Shown: positions 16,944-25,899 of the stretch, piece by piece
Layout of the letters: every line of letters begins with the position of its first letter
How positions within the stretch are numbered: the stretch's first letter is position 1
Assembly (NCBI GenBank): GCA_001899855.1
Contig: MKWR01000024.1
Span: 1-64,000 of the forward strand
DNA: 64,000 nt
Direction of reading: 5' to 3'
Source of the DNA: Lysobacterales bacterium 63-13
GTDB taxonomy: Bacteria; Pseudomonadota; Gammaproteobacteria; Xanthomonadales; Rhodanobacteraceae
Position numbers and translations under genes: made by a program
Notes under the pieces: generated by a model
What the model was told of the DNA's origin: nothing
What the model saw: the letters and a program-made list of their open reading frames with translations, nothing else
The model's database searches: none

Positions 16944-17929
16944 GCGTTGATCTCCGTGGCAAGACTGGCTTCAAGGATGGCCGCAATCGCGCCCTCCTCC
17001 TTGATGAAGGCATCGTGGCCGTAGGCTGACGAGATCCTCGCCAGGCGGGCGTGGCTGCCGATGCGGCTGACGAAATCCTGCGCCAGGGAAACCGGCACGA
17101 GCAGATCCTCGTCGATGGCAACCACCGTGGTCCGTGCGCGGATCGCGGCAGGCTCGCACTGGTGATGATCGAGCGAGCGCGACAGGCAGAGGAAACTTGC
17201 CGCACTGAAGCAGGAAACAAAGCGCTCGCCATGCACGGCCAGCCAGCGCAGCACGCCGCTGGACGGATCGGACTCGCCGAAGCGGCACTCCAGTTCGGCC
17301 GGCGTGCGATAGCCGAGCACGGCCAGCTGCCGCGCCCGCGCCAGGGCACTGCGCCGATCCTGCGGCGTGCGCGCTGACTCGACCCCGGCGCGCTGCAAGG
17401 TGCGCAGCGCCAACGCCCACGGACTCGCCCGATGCGCGGCGCCAATCACGACCAGCCGCGCCAGGCGGCTGCCAAGCAGGCTGGCCAGGTGCTGGGCCAC
17501 GCAACCGCCGTAGGAGGAGCCGACCACGGCATCGACCTGGGCGAGGCCAAGATGATTGAGCAGGAGCAGGATCGCATGTGCCTGATCGAGGCTGTCGACC
17601 GGCACGAATTCCTCGTCGTTGCGCGGACCGCTGGAAGCATCGGAACCGCCGATCCAGTCGATCGAGATCAGGCGCTGATGGCGCGGGTCCAGCGCCCGGC
17701 CCGGGCCACACTGCGCGGCCCACCAGCCAGCCAGGTCGCGACCGGCCGAAATGCCGCCAAGGACGATGACCACCGGCGCATGCTGCGTGCCCCAGGATTG
17801 CCAGGCCAATGCGCCATTGTCGAGTTTCAGGCCACAGGCCAGGCTGAATCCGCGCAACGGCAAGACGCCGCGCAAGGGTGAAGGACAAGCGTCCTCGACA
17901 AGCTGTTTGCTGATTGGTATCGCCGCCAT
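16940..17929 (-). CDS. metX: Homoserine O-acyltransferase, MetX type (probably O-succinyltransferase)
   Basis: An alpha/beta-hydrolase-fold acyltransferase that activates homoserine for methionine synthesis. The nucleophile is Ser139 in GSSYGG, the acid is in AIDEDLLVP and the histidine in YGHDAF. At 329 residues it is shorter than the 360-400-residue acetyl-type MetX, which matches the MetXS form that uses succinyl-CoA in Xanthomonadales (family knowledge; substrate inferred). The SD GAGGG precedes ATG 17929. A SAM-I riboswitch occupies the leader. Confidence 0.9.
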   Translation of the reverse strand: MAAIPISKQLVEDACPSPLRGVLPLRGFSLACGLKLDNGALAWQSWGTQHAPVVIVLGGISAGRDLAGWWAAQCGPGRALDPRHQRLISIDWIGGSDASSGPRNDEEFVPVDSLDQAHAILLLLNHLGLAQVDAVVGSSYGGCVAQHLASLLGSRLARLVVIGAAHRASPWALALRTLQRAGVESARTPQDRRSALARARQLAVLGYRTPAELECRFGESDPSSGVLRWLAVHGERFVSCFSAASFLCLSRSLDHHQCEPAAIRARTTVVAIDEDLLVPVSLAQDFVSRIGSHARLARISSAYGHDAFIKEEGAIAAILEASLATEINA

Positions 17930-17984
17930 GACGCCCTCTGCCGTTGCGTACAGGGAGCGGCGACGCTCCGCAGGGCGGAACGCA

Positions 17985-18086
17985 GCTCATCTCCCGGGAT
18001 CATTCCCGCTGGAGTTGGCACCGTCAGCGCATGCTGTGGTTGCCTCGGCATCAAAGGGCCAGTCCCTCCGCCGATCTCGATGAACG
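17985..18086 (-). promoter_or_regulatory. SAM-I (S-box) riboswitch controlling metX-metB
   Basis: Reading the minus strand, the S-box core elements appear in order: CATCGAGATCGGCGGAGGG, ACTGGCCC, TTTGATGCCGAGGCAACC, GGTGCCAACTCC and GGGAGATGAG. P1 closes between CATC (18082-18079) and GATG (17991-17988). After the aptamer, GGAGCG-TCGC-CGCTCC (17952-17967) forms a hairpin just before the GAGGG ribosome-binding site. No T run follows, so control is probably translational: SAM binding would favour occlusion of the start region (inference). Confidence 0.93.
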
Positions 18087-18147
18087 ACGCCGACTCTACA
18101 CATCATGCAATTGGACGTCAAGACGTATGGACGTCTATTCGATTCCA

Positions 18148-18666
18148 TCAATCGAAGACGATGACGGAATGCAGCGGCGCCGATTCGCGCCAGCGCGCGC
18201 GGCCACCTAGCGCGACAATCTCGACGAGCAGCGCGGCACCGACGATCTCCGCGCCGACCATGGAAAGCAGGCGGGTCGCGGCCTCCAGGGTCCCGCCGGT
18301 GGCCAGCACGTCATCGACGAGGAGGACGCGCTGGCCCGGACTGACGGCATCGGCATGCATCTCCAGGCGATCACTGCCGTATTCGAGTGCGTAGTCGGTG
18401 CCGATCGATTGCGCCGGCAACTTGCCCGGCTTGCGCAGCGGCACGAATCCACTGCCCAGCGCGATGGCCGCCGCCGCGCCAAAGATGAATCCGCGCGCCT
18501 CGATGCCGCAGACGCAGGAAACCTGCAGATCGCGGAACGGCCGTACCAGTTGCGTGATCGATTCGGCAAATGCCGCGCCATCACCCAGCAGCGGAGTCAG
18601 ATCCTTGAAGCCGATTCCGGGCTTCGGGAAATCCGCCACGTCACGGATCCATTGACCGAGATTCAT
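18148..18666 (-). CDS. apt: Adenine phosphoribosyltransferase
   Basis: Converts adenine and PRPP to AMP (purine salvage). It has 172 residues and the PRPP-binding motif VLLVDDVLATGGT. Conserved segments FPKPGIGFKDLTPLL, GIEARGFIFG and RKPGKLP match the Apt family. The leaderless-looking N-terminus MNLGQWIRDV is short but normal. It lies downstream of, and on the same strand as, the DUF2007 gene, with a 41-bp gap. Confidence 0.95.
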   Translation of the reverse strand: MNLGQWIRDVADFPKPGIGFKDLTPLLGDGAAFAESITQLVRPFRDLQVSCVCGIEARGFIFGAAAAIALGSGFVPLRKPGKLPAQSIGTDYALEYGSDRLEMHADAVSPGQRVLLVDDVLATGGTLEAATRLLSMVGAEIVGAALLVEIVALGGRARWRESAPLHSVIVFD

Positions 18667-18707
18667 GCGCCTCCCCGACTTGCGCTTTATTGGGATGACA
18701 TACCGGC

Positions 18708-18980
18708 TCAGGGTGTCGCCGCGCCGGGCAGGTCGAAAAACCGGCCATCGGAAGGATCCACCTCGGCGCTCAGCGCCTGGTCGATCTCCTCCACGATCGG
18801 CCGCGCGCGCTCGATGTCGATATCGGCAACCATGACGCTGACCAGGCCATTGACCGGCAATTCACCGGCCGCCCCGGTCAGGAAAGCGCCATTGACGAAG
18901 GCCATCACGCCCACGCTTTCCAGCGCCATCCTGACCAGGTTGGCATCGATGATGGAAGCGGCGCGATAGACGATGTGCAT
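18708..18980 (-). CDS. DUF2007 domain protein (putative signal-transducing protein)
   Basis: A 90-residue protein with the small alpha/beta DUF2007 fold: MHIVYRAASIIDANLVRMAL, then ESVGVMAFVNG, ELPVNG, VSVMVADIDIERARPIVEEI. The fold resembles PII-like and ACT-like small domains, and the function is unknown. The start at 18980 is chosen because MHIVYRA is the standard opening of the family. It is divergent from the DUF3253 gene and upstream of apt. Confidence 0.8.
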   Translation of the reverse strand: MHIVYRAASIIDANLVRMALESVGVMAFVNGAFLTGAAGELPVNGLVSVMVADIDIERARPIVEEIDQALSAEVDPSDGRFFDLPGAATP

Positions 18981-19066
18981 GTCGGCCAACCTTTGTACGG
19001 GACGCCCCATGGTACCCGCGAATGCGCCAGATCCTGAGCGCCACTCGAACCATTCCGCGCAAGGGC

Positions 19067-19097
19067 TTGAAAAATCAGCATGAAGTCGCGGTATGAT
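19067..19097 (+). promoter_or_regulatory. Candidate sigma-70 promoter for the DUF3253 gene, with a leader hairpin
   Basis: TTGAAA (19067-19072) and TATGAT (19092-19097) are spaced 19 bases apart. A start near 19104 would give a leader of about 125 bases carrying an 8-bp stem CGCAGATC-AGGAA-GATCTGCG (19147-19167). This argues against the longer reading frame that begins at 19080. Confidence 0.45.
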
Positions 19098-19229
19098 CGG
19101 GCCGCTTTCGCTCGTCGGGGCGATACGGAAGCAACAAGGGGAAACACGCAGATCAGGAAGATCTGCGCATGGCGCCGAGGGACAGCCTTGTTGACAATCC
19201 GCAGGATTCCCGATTTGAATGACCAGGAC

Positions 19230-19547
19230 ATGATGGGCGATGCGTTCGCCGAGCGAATCCGCGAATGCGTGCTTGAGCTGCTGATCGCGCGCGGCCCTGG
19301 CCGCACGATTTGCGTCAGCGAAGCCGCACAGACGCTGGCAACCCGCAGCGGCTATCACTGGCACGACCTCATGCGCCCGGTCCGCACCATCTCCGCTCAA
19401 CTGGCCGACTCGGGCACGATCGAAGCCCTGCAGCAGGAGGAGATCGTCGACATCCGGGTCGCCCGCGGCCCCGTGCGCCTGCGCCTGCGCGCCCTGCCCG
19501 GACAACGCAGCGCCCTGCCCGGACAACGCAGCGCCGAGGTGGGCTGA
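19230..19547 (+). CDS. DUF3253 domain protein
   Basis: A winged-helix-like small protein. The DUF3253 pattern is plain: AERIRECVLELLIARGPGR, then TICVSEAAQTLA, WHDLMRPVRTISAQLADSG, and a terminal VDIRVARGPVRLRL. The start at 19230 (ATG ATG) is preferred because the likely promoter lies at 19067-19097 and the family is about 80-100 residues long. The C-terminus is extended by a 21-bp in-frame tandem duplication (19492-19512 and 19513-19533) encoding ALPGQRS twice. The last codons lie inside a dispersed repeat shared with the end of the next gene. Confidence 0.75.
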   Translation: MMGDAFAERIRECVLELLIARGPGRTICVSEAAQTLATRSGYHWHDLMRPVRTISAQLADSGTIEALQQEEIVDIRVARGPVRLRLRALPGQRSALPGQRSAEVG

Positions 19548-19672
19548 GCGCGGGATGACCAGCCGTCCGGCTGTTGAATGCCGCGATCCGGACATCGATT
19601 GCCGCAAGAGTGATTGATCCCGCGTTGGCGGAGTCCGCGCTTTTCCTGGCACCGCTCCCGGGACTATTGAGC
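19523..19672 (+). repeat. Direct repeat copy A (~150 bp), partner at 21427-21590
   Basis: Starting at CAACGCAGCGCC, this stretch aligns over its whole length with 21427-21590. Shared blocks include AATGCCGCGATC / CATGCCGCGATC, TTGCCGCAAGA(G/A)TGATTGAT and TATTGA(G/C). It spans the last codons of the DUF3253 gene and the gap before the next gene. Confidence 0.75.
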
Positions 19673-19761
19673 ACGTCCCGCTGCGGCGACGGCGTGGCAC
19701 CTGCGATGGGGGGCATCCGGATGCGCATCAAGGTTTCGCGGAGGCTTCGAATGTGCGAGGA

Positions 19762-21465
19762 ATGCGGGATGGCAAGGACAATGCGAATCCGGATCGAAAC
19801 CGCGTGGTGACCGCTTGGCGCTTGCCCTTGCTGCGTTGGCTGCCGCTGCTGTTGCCGGCCCTGCTGGCGTTCGCCGCCCTGCTGCCGCTGTTGCAGGCCG
19901 GCTACGTCGCGGACGACTGGGCCATACTGGCGCTGGTGCGGCACGGCGCGACGCCGCTCGAGTATTACTTCGCCGATCACACCGCGACCTATTCCTATCG
20001 ACCCAACGGCATGCTGGCCTGGTATCTGGTCGCCGCCGCCTTTGGCGATGCGGCGCTCCCGCAATACGTCGTGCAGATCGCCATCCACGCGCTGAACGCG
20101 GCCCTGCTTGCGCTATTGCTGCTGCGCCTCGGCTGCACGCGCTGGACGGCGCTGTTGATCGGCAGCGTGTTCGCCCTGCATCCAGCGGCGGTGGCGACGG
20201 CAGCCTGGTTGGCGGATCGCTTCGATCTGCTCGCCGTCAACGGCTGCCTGCTGCTCCTGCTCGCCGTGCACGCCTGGATTCGCCGGGGTTCGGCGTCCGC
20301 TGTGTGCGCCATTGCGCTGGCCGCGGCGTGGGCCATCGGGGCCAAGGAAACCGCCATCGTTGCGCTGCCGGTCACGCTGGCCTGGGTCCTGCTCGGACGA
20401 CGTCCGCACAGGTTGATCCCCATGCTCGCGGCGACCTTGCCGTTCATTGCCGCACTCGGTCTGCGCTGGTGGACTTTCGGCGGCTCCGGTCTCGACAAGG
20501 TTGCGGGCGAACCACTGCAGCCGCTGCAACTCGTCTTCGGCATCGGCTACTGGCTGTGGCGATTGCCGGAGGCCCTGCTGCGCATGCCGCCGCTGGCGAT
20601 GACGACACTGCTGGGTGAGGCAATCCTGCTGCTCCTCATCCTCGGCAACGCTCGCCAATGCCAGCGTGCCTTGGGGCATCGGCATACCAGTCGGGGTTTG
20701 AACGCCTGCCTGCTCTCGTTTGCGGGCGTGGCCCTGCTGCTGTTGCCGGCGCTGCCGCAGGCACCGGTCGCCGCACTGGTCCTGGGTGGCGGCGAACCGC
20801 TGGCGATCGCGGTCAATCACCGCTTTTACTACCTGGCCCTGATCGGCCTGGGTCTGTGCTTGGCGCCGATCCTGGACCGGCTCGCCGAGATTGGCTGGCG
20901 TCGGTCGCTTGTCGTCGCGACCGCGTTGCTGGCAATCGCGTGGCTGGTTGGTGACTGGCGTCATGCCACGCATCTGCGGCAGTCCAGCGCCGGCCCTGGC
21001 CGCATGCAACTGGTCGAAGCCATCGCCGATGCGGCGCGCGCGCACGCGACGAAGCCAGCTTGCCTGATCTACCTGGACGGCCTGCCGCCGGGGAATTCCG
21101 ACGTGCAGGCCTACATCGACCTGGTGGCAAAAAGCCAACTCGATCGGGAAAGCGAGGCGATGTCCTGCATCGTGCTAGGCAATACGCGAAGCACCTTTGC
21201 CCTCGTCGCCGACACGGCGGAGTCAGCGCCCCTTGTCGCACGCATTCCCCTGCGCCAACTCGACGGTGCCCGCCTCGCGCCGCGACCGGTCATGAACGGT
21301 CGCCTGCGGGTCATCTTCCCTGACGCCATCAGCCCAGGGCAGATCGACGACTTGCCCAATTCCTGCCTGCTGCGCTGGAACGGCCACGCCTTCGACCCGA
21401 ATTGCGCGCACGCGGCTCCCGCCGCGGCAACGCAGCGCCCAGGTGGACTGAACGCTGGATTCTGA
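19762..21465 (+). CDS. Polytopic membrane protein, GT-C glycosyltransferase-like
   Basis: About 567 residues with roughly 9-11 membrane helices and a C-terminal ~140-residue soluble domain. After the first helix comes a YVADDWAIL motif, placed like the acidic pair in the first periplasmic loop of GT-C transferases. The following FADHTATYSYRPNGMLAWYL also fits that class, in which enzymes transfer sugars from lipid carriers. The real donor and acceptor are unknown. The start is uncertain: GTG 19753, ATG 19762 and GTG 19804/19807 are all in frame. Both flanks carry copies of the same ~150-bp repeat, and the C-terminus is partly encoded by copy B. Confidence 0.7.
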   Translation: MRDGKDNANPDRNRVVTAWRLPLLRWLPLLLPALLAFAALLPLLQAGYVADDWAILALVRHGATPLEYYFADHTATYSYRPNGMLAWYLVAAAFGDAALPQYVVQIAIHALNAALLALLLLRLGCTRWTALLIGSVFALHPAAVATAAWLADRFDLLAVNGCLLLLLAVHAWIRRGSASAVCAIALAAAWAIGAKETAIVALPVTLAWVLLGRRPHRLIPMLAATLPFIAALGLRWWTFGGSGLDKVAGEPLQPLQLVFGIGYWLWRLPEALLRMPPLAMTTLLGEAILLLLILGNARQCQRALGHRHTSRGLNACLLSFAGVALLLLPALPQAPVAALVLGGGEPLAIAVNHRFYYLALIGLGLCLAPILDRLAEIGWRRSLVVATALLAIAWLVGDWRHATHLRQSSAGPGRMQLVEAIADAARAHATKPACLIYLDGLPPGNSDVQAYIDLVAKSQLDRESEAMSCIVLGNTRSTFALVADTAESAPLVARIPLRQLDGARLAPRPVMNGRLRVIFPDAISPGQIDDLPNSCLLRWNGHAFDPNCAHAAPAAATQRPGGLNAGF

Positions 21466-21590
21466 TCCGGAATGACCGGCCGTTCGGCTGCTGCATGCCG
21501 CGATCAAGGCATCGCTTGCCGCAAGAATGATTGATCCAGCGTCGGGGCGATTCCCTGCCTTTCGTTGACGACACTCCGGGGAATATTGAC
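21427..21590 (+). repeat. Direct repeat copy B, partner of 19523-19672
   Basis: Begins GCAACGCAGCGCCCAGGTGG inside the last codons of the preceding gene and parallels copy A to about 21590, with one ~11-bp insertion (near 21462) and scattered substitutions. Both copies have the same orientation and both sit at the 3' end of a reading frame. Confidence 0.75.
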
Positions 21591-21876
21591 GCGCATGGAC
21601 CTTACCCTATTGCACTTGGAGATAATGCTGCATTGCGGCGAAGAGCGCTGAAGGCGGATTGACGGGGGCACAGCCGTGCTGACTGACGGCAGGCCGGAGA
21701 TGTCGAAGCGAGCCTGGCGTGTCATCGATGACCCTCGTTGCGGCCATCCTTCGACCTGCATCCCTGAAGTCCGGCGGCAGAGCGAGCCGGGTTCGCCGGG
21801 GCAAGAGCCAGGCAGCCCCGAATCCGGGAAACAGGAGCCGCCGACGTCACGCTGAGCCCCTTCGGGTTCGCGCTCC
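21591..21876. other. Intergenic region with no recognisable gene
   Basis: Between repeat copy B and the stop of the secreted propeller gene. I see no credible coding frame. A weak hairpin (GAGC with inner CCC-GAA-GGG, near 21855-21875) next to the 21877 stop could end that minus-strand transcript. Confidence 0.4.
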
Positions 21877-22947
21877 TCAATCCGGCGCCGGCAGGTCGAA
21901 TCCGTTGCGATAGATGACGTCCCACGAGGGCACGGCAAACGGCGTGCCGAGGAAGCCGGGGCCCAGCGTGTCGCCGGAGAGCTCGCGCAACGGCGGGACA
22001 TTGTAGGCGGCGTCTTCGTTGAAGACGATCACGCGATGGGTCGCCGTGGTGCTCTGTGATGTCCCGGTGCTGACCATGATGCGGCGTTCGTAGGGATCGT
22101 GGGCGATGCCGATGTAGTAGTGGCCGGCCGGTCGGTTGAGTCGCGACAGGCCGCCGGCAATCGTGTAGAGCGGCGTCGCGGCACCGCTGGCGTTGTCGGG
22201 GAAAACGGCTATGCGGCCGATGTAGCTCTGGTCGGCGAGGATTGTCGTGGCGAGCACGTAGAACAGATGCCTGCGCTGATCGTGGGCAATGCCGACTGCA
22301 CCGGCGACGCCGTTGCCGGTGAGCATGCGCGTCGGCGCGACGTTGCCGTTGGATGTCCGCGCGTGGAAGACGATGCGGCGCGCGTTGGTGCCCGGCTCGG
22401 AGTCGCTGACGACATATTCGTCGGTATCGGGCAGGTAGATCAGGGAAGTGGGGTTTTTGAGTTGCGTCGTCGGATCGGCACCGCCGCCCCAGCCAATCGT
22501 GCGCAGCGCAGAGACCGTGTTGCCATTCGCGTTCAATGCATAGGTGGCGATGCAGCAATTGCTGGCGATGACGCCGAGTTCGCCGTGTGCGAACACCGGC
22601 GCATTCGCGCGCGTCTGCAACAGCGTCGGCGGGTTGATCACGCGCAGCGGAGCGACGTCGCCGGCGGCGAATGCCGGATAGACACGGATCGCCTGGCCGT
22701 TGAAGTCCGAGACGTAGAGCAGGCGCTCGTTCGGCTCGTAGGTCACCCACTGCGTGTCGGTGAGTCCGGTCGCCGGTCCGCCGACTTCAAAAGACGCGGC
22801 GCCGGTGCCGTCCACGGCTGGGCCAAAGATGCGGAACGGCACGCCGGTCTGTCCTGGACGGGAATAACCGCCGATGCCCATGTCGGCATTGGCGGGCAGG
22901 GCGAACACGAGGGTGGCGACGACGGCAGACAGCAGGCAGATGCGCAT
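21877..22947 (-). CDS. Secreted beta-propeller-like (NHL/lactonase-type) protein
   Basis: 356 residues with a clear signal peptide (MRICLLSAVVATLVFALPANA). The mature part has repeating short blades of the type LLYVSDFNGQAIRVYPAFAAGD, NPTSLIYLPDTDEYVVSDSE and RIAVFPDNASG, typical of NHL or lactonase propellers. The function is unknown; an exported binding scaffold is the simplest reading. The C-terminus ends IYRNGFDLPAPD, a tail also seen in two other exported proteins of this window. It is transcribed alone. Confidence 0.75.
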   Translation of the reverse strand: MRICLLSAVVATLVFALPANADMGIGGYSRPGQTGVPFRIFGPAVDGTGAASFEVGGPATGLTDTQWVTYEPNERLLYVSDFNGQAIRVYPAFAAGDVAPLRVINPPTLLQTRANAPVFAHGELGVIASNCCIATYALNANGNTVSALRTIGWGGGADPTTQLKNPTSLIYLPDTDEYVVSDSEPGTNARRIVFHARTSNGNVAPTRMLTGNGVAGAVGIAHDQRRHLFYVLATTILADQSYIGRIAVFPDNASGAATPLYTIAGGLSRLNRPAGHYYIGIAHDPYERRIMVSTGTSQSTTATHRVIVFNEDAAYNVPPLRELSGDTLGPGFLGTPFAVPSWDVIYRNGFDLPAPD

Positions 22948-23000
22948 GATCGGTGAGGTTCTGGATTTGCCCGCTACTACGCGGATCGATGGCAGAAGCC

Positions 23001-23017
23001 TTAACAGCCTGTTGAAA
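23001..23017. repeat. Lone MITE-type end
   Basis: TTAACAGCCTGTTGAAA matches the 17-bp terminal repeat of the 9837-9983 element at all but two positions. No partner end is found within a few hundred bases, so it is a solo or decayed end. It lies between two minus-strand genes. Confidence 0.5.
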
Positions 23018-23028
23018 TGCTCCCGGAC

Positions 23029-23295
23029 TCATTGCCCTGCTGCACTTGATTCGACGACAGCCAAATCATTTTCGTTCATCGCCGGCTTGCGACGGCCATT
23101 GGTGCCGCGCTTCTTGATCCGTATCGCCTGCGCGGGCCAAACGTGCCTGTCTCGGTAGATGGCCTTCCCACCGATTGGACAATCAAGGTTGAATGGTTTG
23201 CCGTCATCATCAGTATGAAATTCTGGTGAACGCGGCGGGATGCGCATCGGGACTTCCACGATTTCGTGTTTGCACGAATCCGGGGCCATGGACAT
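23029..23295 (-). CDS. Small hypothetical protein (88 residues)
   Basis: Not recognised. The start at 23295 is chosen because AAGGAA lies just upstream (ATG-TCC-ATG). The protein is hydrophilic, with a Pro-rich N-terminal third (VPMRIPPRSPEFHTDDDGKP), one NLDCPIGG motif and a basic middle (IRIKKRGTNGRRKP). It has no membrane segment. It is divergent from the zinc-ribbon gene at 23521. It could be spurious, but the composition and ribosome-binding site favour a real gene. Confidence 0.45.
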   Translation of the reverse strand: MSMAPDSCKHEIVEVPMRIPPRSPEFHTDDDGKPFNLDCPIGGKAIYRDRHVWPAQAIRIKKRGTNGRRKPAMNENDLAVVESSAAGQ

Positions 23296-23520
23296 TTTCC
23301 TTCTTGCTGCGCTGTCAGCCCGATTGTGGTGACGAAACGGTTGTCCCCACCGCTGGAATGGCAAACGTGCCAGGAACCCGCTGCGACTCCATTTCCTCCG
23401 GCGGCAGCCGCGGACTCGGATCAACTTGCCGATAGCGCGCAATCCACAAATACCGCTTGTTTCAATTGGGCTACTGCAGCAAGATCGGCGGGGTCCTTCT
23501 ACAACTTCGTCAAGCCTCTC

Positions 23521-23913
23521 ATGAAGTCCTCCGACAAGTTCCAGCGCATGGCATTGCGGCTCGCGGCAGGGAACCGCTTGCCCGCGCCAGCCAAGGTTTC
23601 CGGCGGGGGACCGGCATATCTGGTTGCGCACGCCTGCTTCGCCTGTCACAAGAGCTTCAAGCTCTTGCCCCGAGAGCAACCCGTGACATGCCCAAATTGT
23701 GGGGGCGAGTTGCATCAGATGGGTCAGTCCTTCAAGGCACCTGTCGCTCGCGATGCTGAGCAGTGGGCCAAGGTCGAGGCCTTGTACCGTGCGGGCTTTC
23801 GATTCTTCAGTTGCCGAAGTCACGAATGTCCACCGCTCCCAGCCAAGCTGTCCGAGGTTGAGCAGTTCATCCGTGAAAACCCTGGGCACCCGTTCCGGGT
23901 GCGCGGCACCTGA
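23521..23913 (+). CDS. Conserved zinc-ribbon hypothetical protein (130 residues)
   Basis: The middle of the protein has two CXXC knuckles (CFAC and CPNC, about residues 41-44 and 60-63) separated by a basic FKLLPRE segment, forming a zinc ribbon. It continues with HQMGQSFKAP, QWAKVEALYRAGFRFFSC and a C-terminal FIRENPGHPFRV. Proteins with this layout are widespread and uncharacterised; binding to nucleic acid or a protein partner is possible. No ribosome-binding site is obvious at 23521. The frame is open further upstream, but that part does not look like protein. Confidence 0.65.
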   Translation: MKSSDKFQRMALRLAAGNRLPAPAKVSGGGPAYLVAHACFACHKSFKLLPREQPVTCPNCGGELHQMGQSFKAPVARDAEQWAKVEALYRAGFRFFSCRSHECPPLPAKLSEVEQFIRENPGHPFRVRGT

Positions 23914-24168
23914 CAATTCTTCAAGAGACTTAGACGCTCCCCCGGCTTGGCGGACACCCTGACCCGACTGTTCGTTAGCCCTCATCATGGCCAACCCCGG
24001 CTCCTGCACCCCGTATCGATGCAGCCGCGGGTTAAAGGCGACGGCCGTTCGCCTGCGTCAGCTCCCGGATGAATCGGAACACCCCCGACATTCCCGATTC
24101 CCTACTCCCCGCCCCCAGCAGTTAAACTTGCCGATTGACCCAGTACCGCCCGGTGCGGCTTTATCGGC

Positions 24169-25899
24169 ATGACTGAAACGACCACCCCGACCAATTTCAT
24201 CCGCCAGATCGTCATCGCCGATCAGGCCAGCGGCAAGCATGCCGGTATCGTGCAGACGCGTTTTCCGCCGGAGCCGAACGGCTACCTGCACCTTGGTCAT
24301 GCCAAGAGCATCTGCCTGAATTTCGGCATTGCGCGTGATTTCGGCGGAACCTGCAACCTGCGTTTCGATGACACCAACCCCGCGCGCGAGGACATCGAGT
24401 ATGTCGAGGCGATCCGCGAGGATGTGCGCTGGCTGGGCTTCGACTGGGCCGAGCAGCGGCATGCCTCGGATTATTTCGAGGTGTTCTATCGCTGCGCGAT
24501 CAAGCTGATCGAGGACGGCAAGGCCTTCGTCTGTGATCTCAATGCCGACGAGGTGCGCGAATATCGCGGCACGCTGACCGAGCCTGGGCGCAATTCGCCG
24601 TTCCGCGAACGCTCGGTCGCCGAGAACCTCGACCTGTTCCGGCGCATGCGTGCCGGCGAGTTTGCCGATGGCGCGCGCACGCTGCGCGCGAAGATCGACA
24701 TGGCCTCGGGCAACATCAACATGCGCGATCCGGCGATTTTCCGCATCCGCAAGACCAGCCACCAGAACACCGGCGATGCCTGGCCGATCTACCCGATGTA
24801 CGACTACGCACACTGCATCTCCGACGCGGTCGAGGGCATCACGCATTCATTGTGCACGCTGGAATTCGAGGATCACCGACCGCTGTATGACTGGTGCCTC
24901 GACCAGATCGACCTGCCAGGCCATCCGCAGCTCGCCGAATCGATCGTCGCCGCCGGCCTGACCTACACGCCGCGCCGCCCGCAGCAGATCGAATTCGCCC
25001 GCGGCAACCTCGATTACACGGTGATGAGCAAACGCAAGCTCATGGCCCTGGTCCAGGATGGACTCGTCGATGGCTGGGACGATCCGCGCATGCCGACCCT
25101 GACCGGCGCGCGCCGGCGTGGATTCCCGGCAGCCGCCATCCGCCTGTTCTGGGAACGCGCCGGCATCAGCAAGCAGAACTCGGTCATTGAATACGGCGTG
25201 CTCGAAGGCTGCGTGCGCGAAGTGCTCGATGGCACGGCGCCGCGGCGCATGGGCGTGATCAATCCGCTGAAGCTGACCTTGATCAATCTGCCGACGGATC
25301 ACGCCGAGACCCTGGATTTCCCGAACCACCCGAAGAATGACGCGTTCGGCCGCCGCAGCGTGCGTTTCTCGCCCGAGCTGTGGATCGAGCGTGATGATTT
25401 CCTCGAACAGCCGGTCAAGGGTTTCCATCGGCTGATGCCCGGCACCGAGGTGCGCCTGCGCGGCGCCGGCATCATCCGCTGCGAGGAAGTGATCAAGGAC
25501 GCGGCCGGCAAGGTCATCGAGCTGCGTTGCTCGATCGATGCCGAGAGCCGTCCCGGCTGCGCCGGTGCCGAGCGCAAGGTCAAGGGCACGATCCACTGGG
25601 TCGATGCACGCACGGCCATTGCCGCCGAGGTGCGCTTGTACGACCGCCTGTTCAATGTCGCCGATCCGGATGACGACAGCGACGGCAAGACCTACCGCGA
25701 TCACCTGAACCAGGAATCGCGCCGCGTCATCCAGGCCTGGCTTGAAGCCGACCTGGCCGAGGCCGGTGCCGAATCGACATGGCAGTTCGAGCGTCTCGGC
25801 TATTTCGTGGCCGACCGCCATGACCACTCATCGGCGCAGCCGGTGTTCAATCGTGTCGTCACCCTGCGCGACAACTGGACCAAGGCAGCCGGCCAGTGA
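24169..25899 (+). CDS. glnS: Glutaminyl-tRNA synthetase
   Basis: A class I synthetase charging tRNA-Gln. It has 576 residues, with [15 protein letters not shown] (HIGH-type motif, His41-His44) and VMSKRK (KMSKS-type, about 286-290). The catalytic core, anticodon-binding beta-barrels and the C-terminal end ([10 protein letters not shown]) are complete. The 255-bp gap upstream shows nothing definite. The stop codon overlaps the GTG start of the deaminase gene (GTGA). Confidence 0.97.
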   Translation: MTETTTPTNFIRQIVIADQASGKHAGIVQTRFPPEPNGYLHLGHAKSICLNFGIARDFGGTCNLRFDDTNPAREDIEYVEAIREDVRWLGFDWAEQRHASDYFEVFYRCAIKLIEDGKAFVCDLNADEVREYRGTLTEPGRNSPFRERSVAENLDLFRRMRAGEFADGARTLRAKIDMASGNINMRDPAIFRIRKTSHQNTGDAWPIYPMYDYAHCISDAVEGITHSLCTLEFEDHRPLYDWCLDQIDLPGHPQLAESIVAAGLTYTPRRPQQIEFARGNLDYTVMSKRKLMALVQDGLVDGWDDPRMPTLTGARRRGFPAAAIRLFWERAGISKQNSVIEYGVLEGCVREVLDGTAPRRMGVINPLKLTLINLPTDHAETLDFPNHPKNDAFGRRSVRFSPELWIERDDFLEQPVKGFHRLMPGTEVRLRGAGIIRCEEVIKDAAGKVIELRCSIDAESRPGCAGAERKVKGTIHWVDARTAIAAEVRLYDRLFNVADPDDDSDGKTYRDHLNQESRRVIQAWLEADLAEAGAESTWQFERLGYFVADRHDHSSAQPVFNRVVTLRDNWTKAAGQ

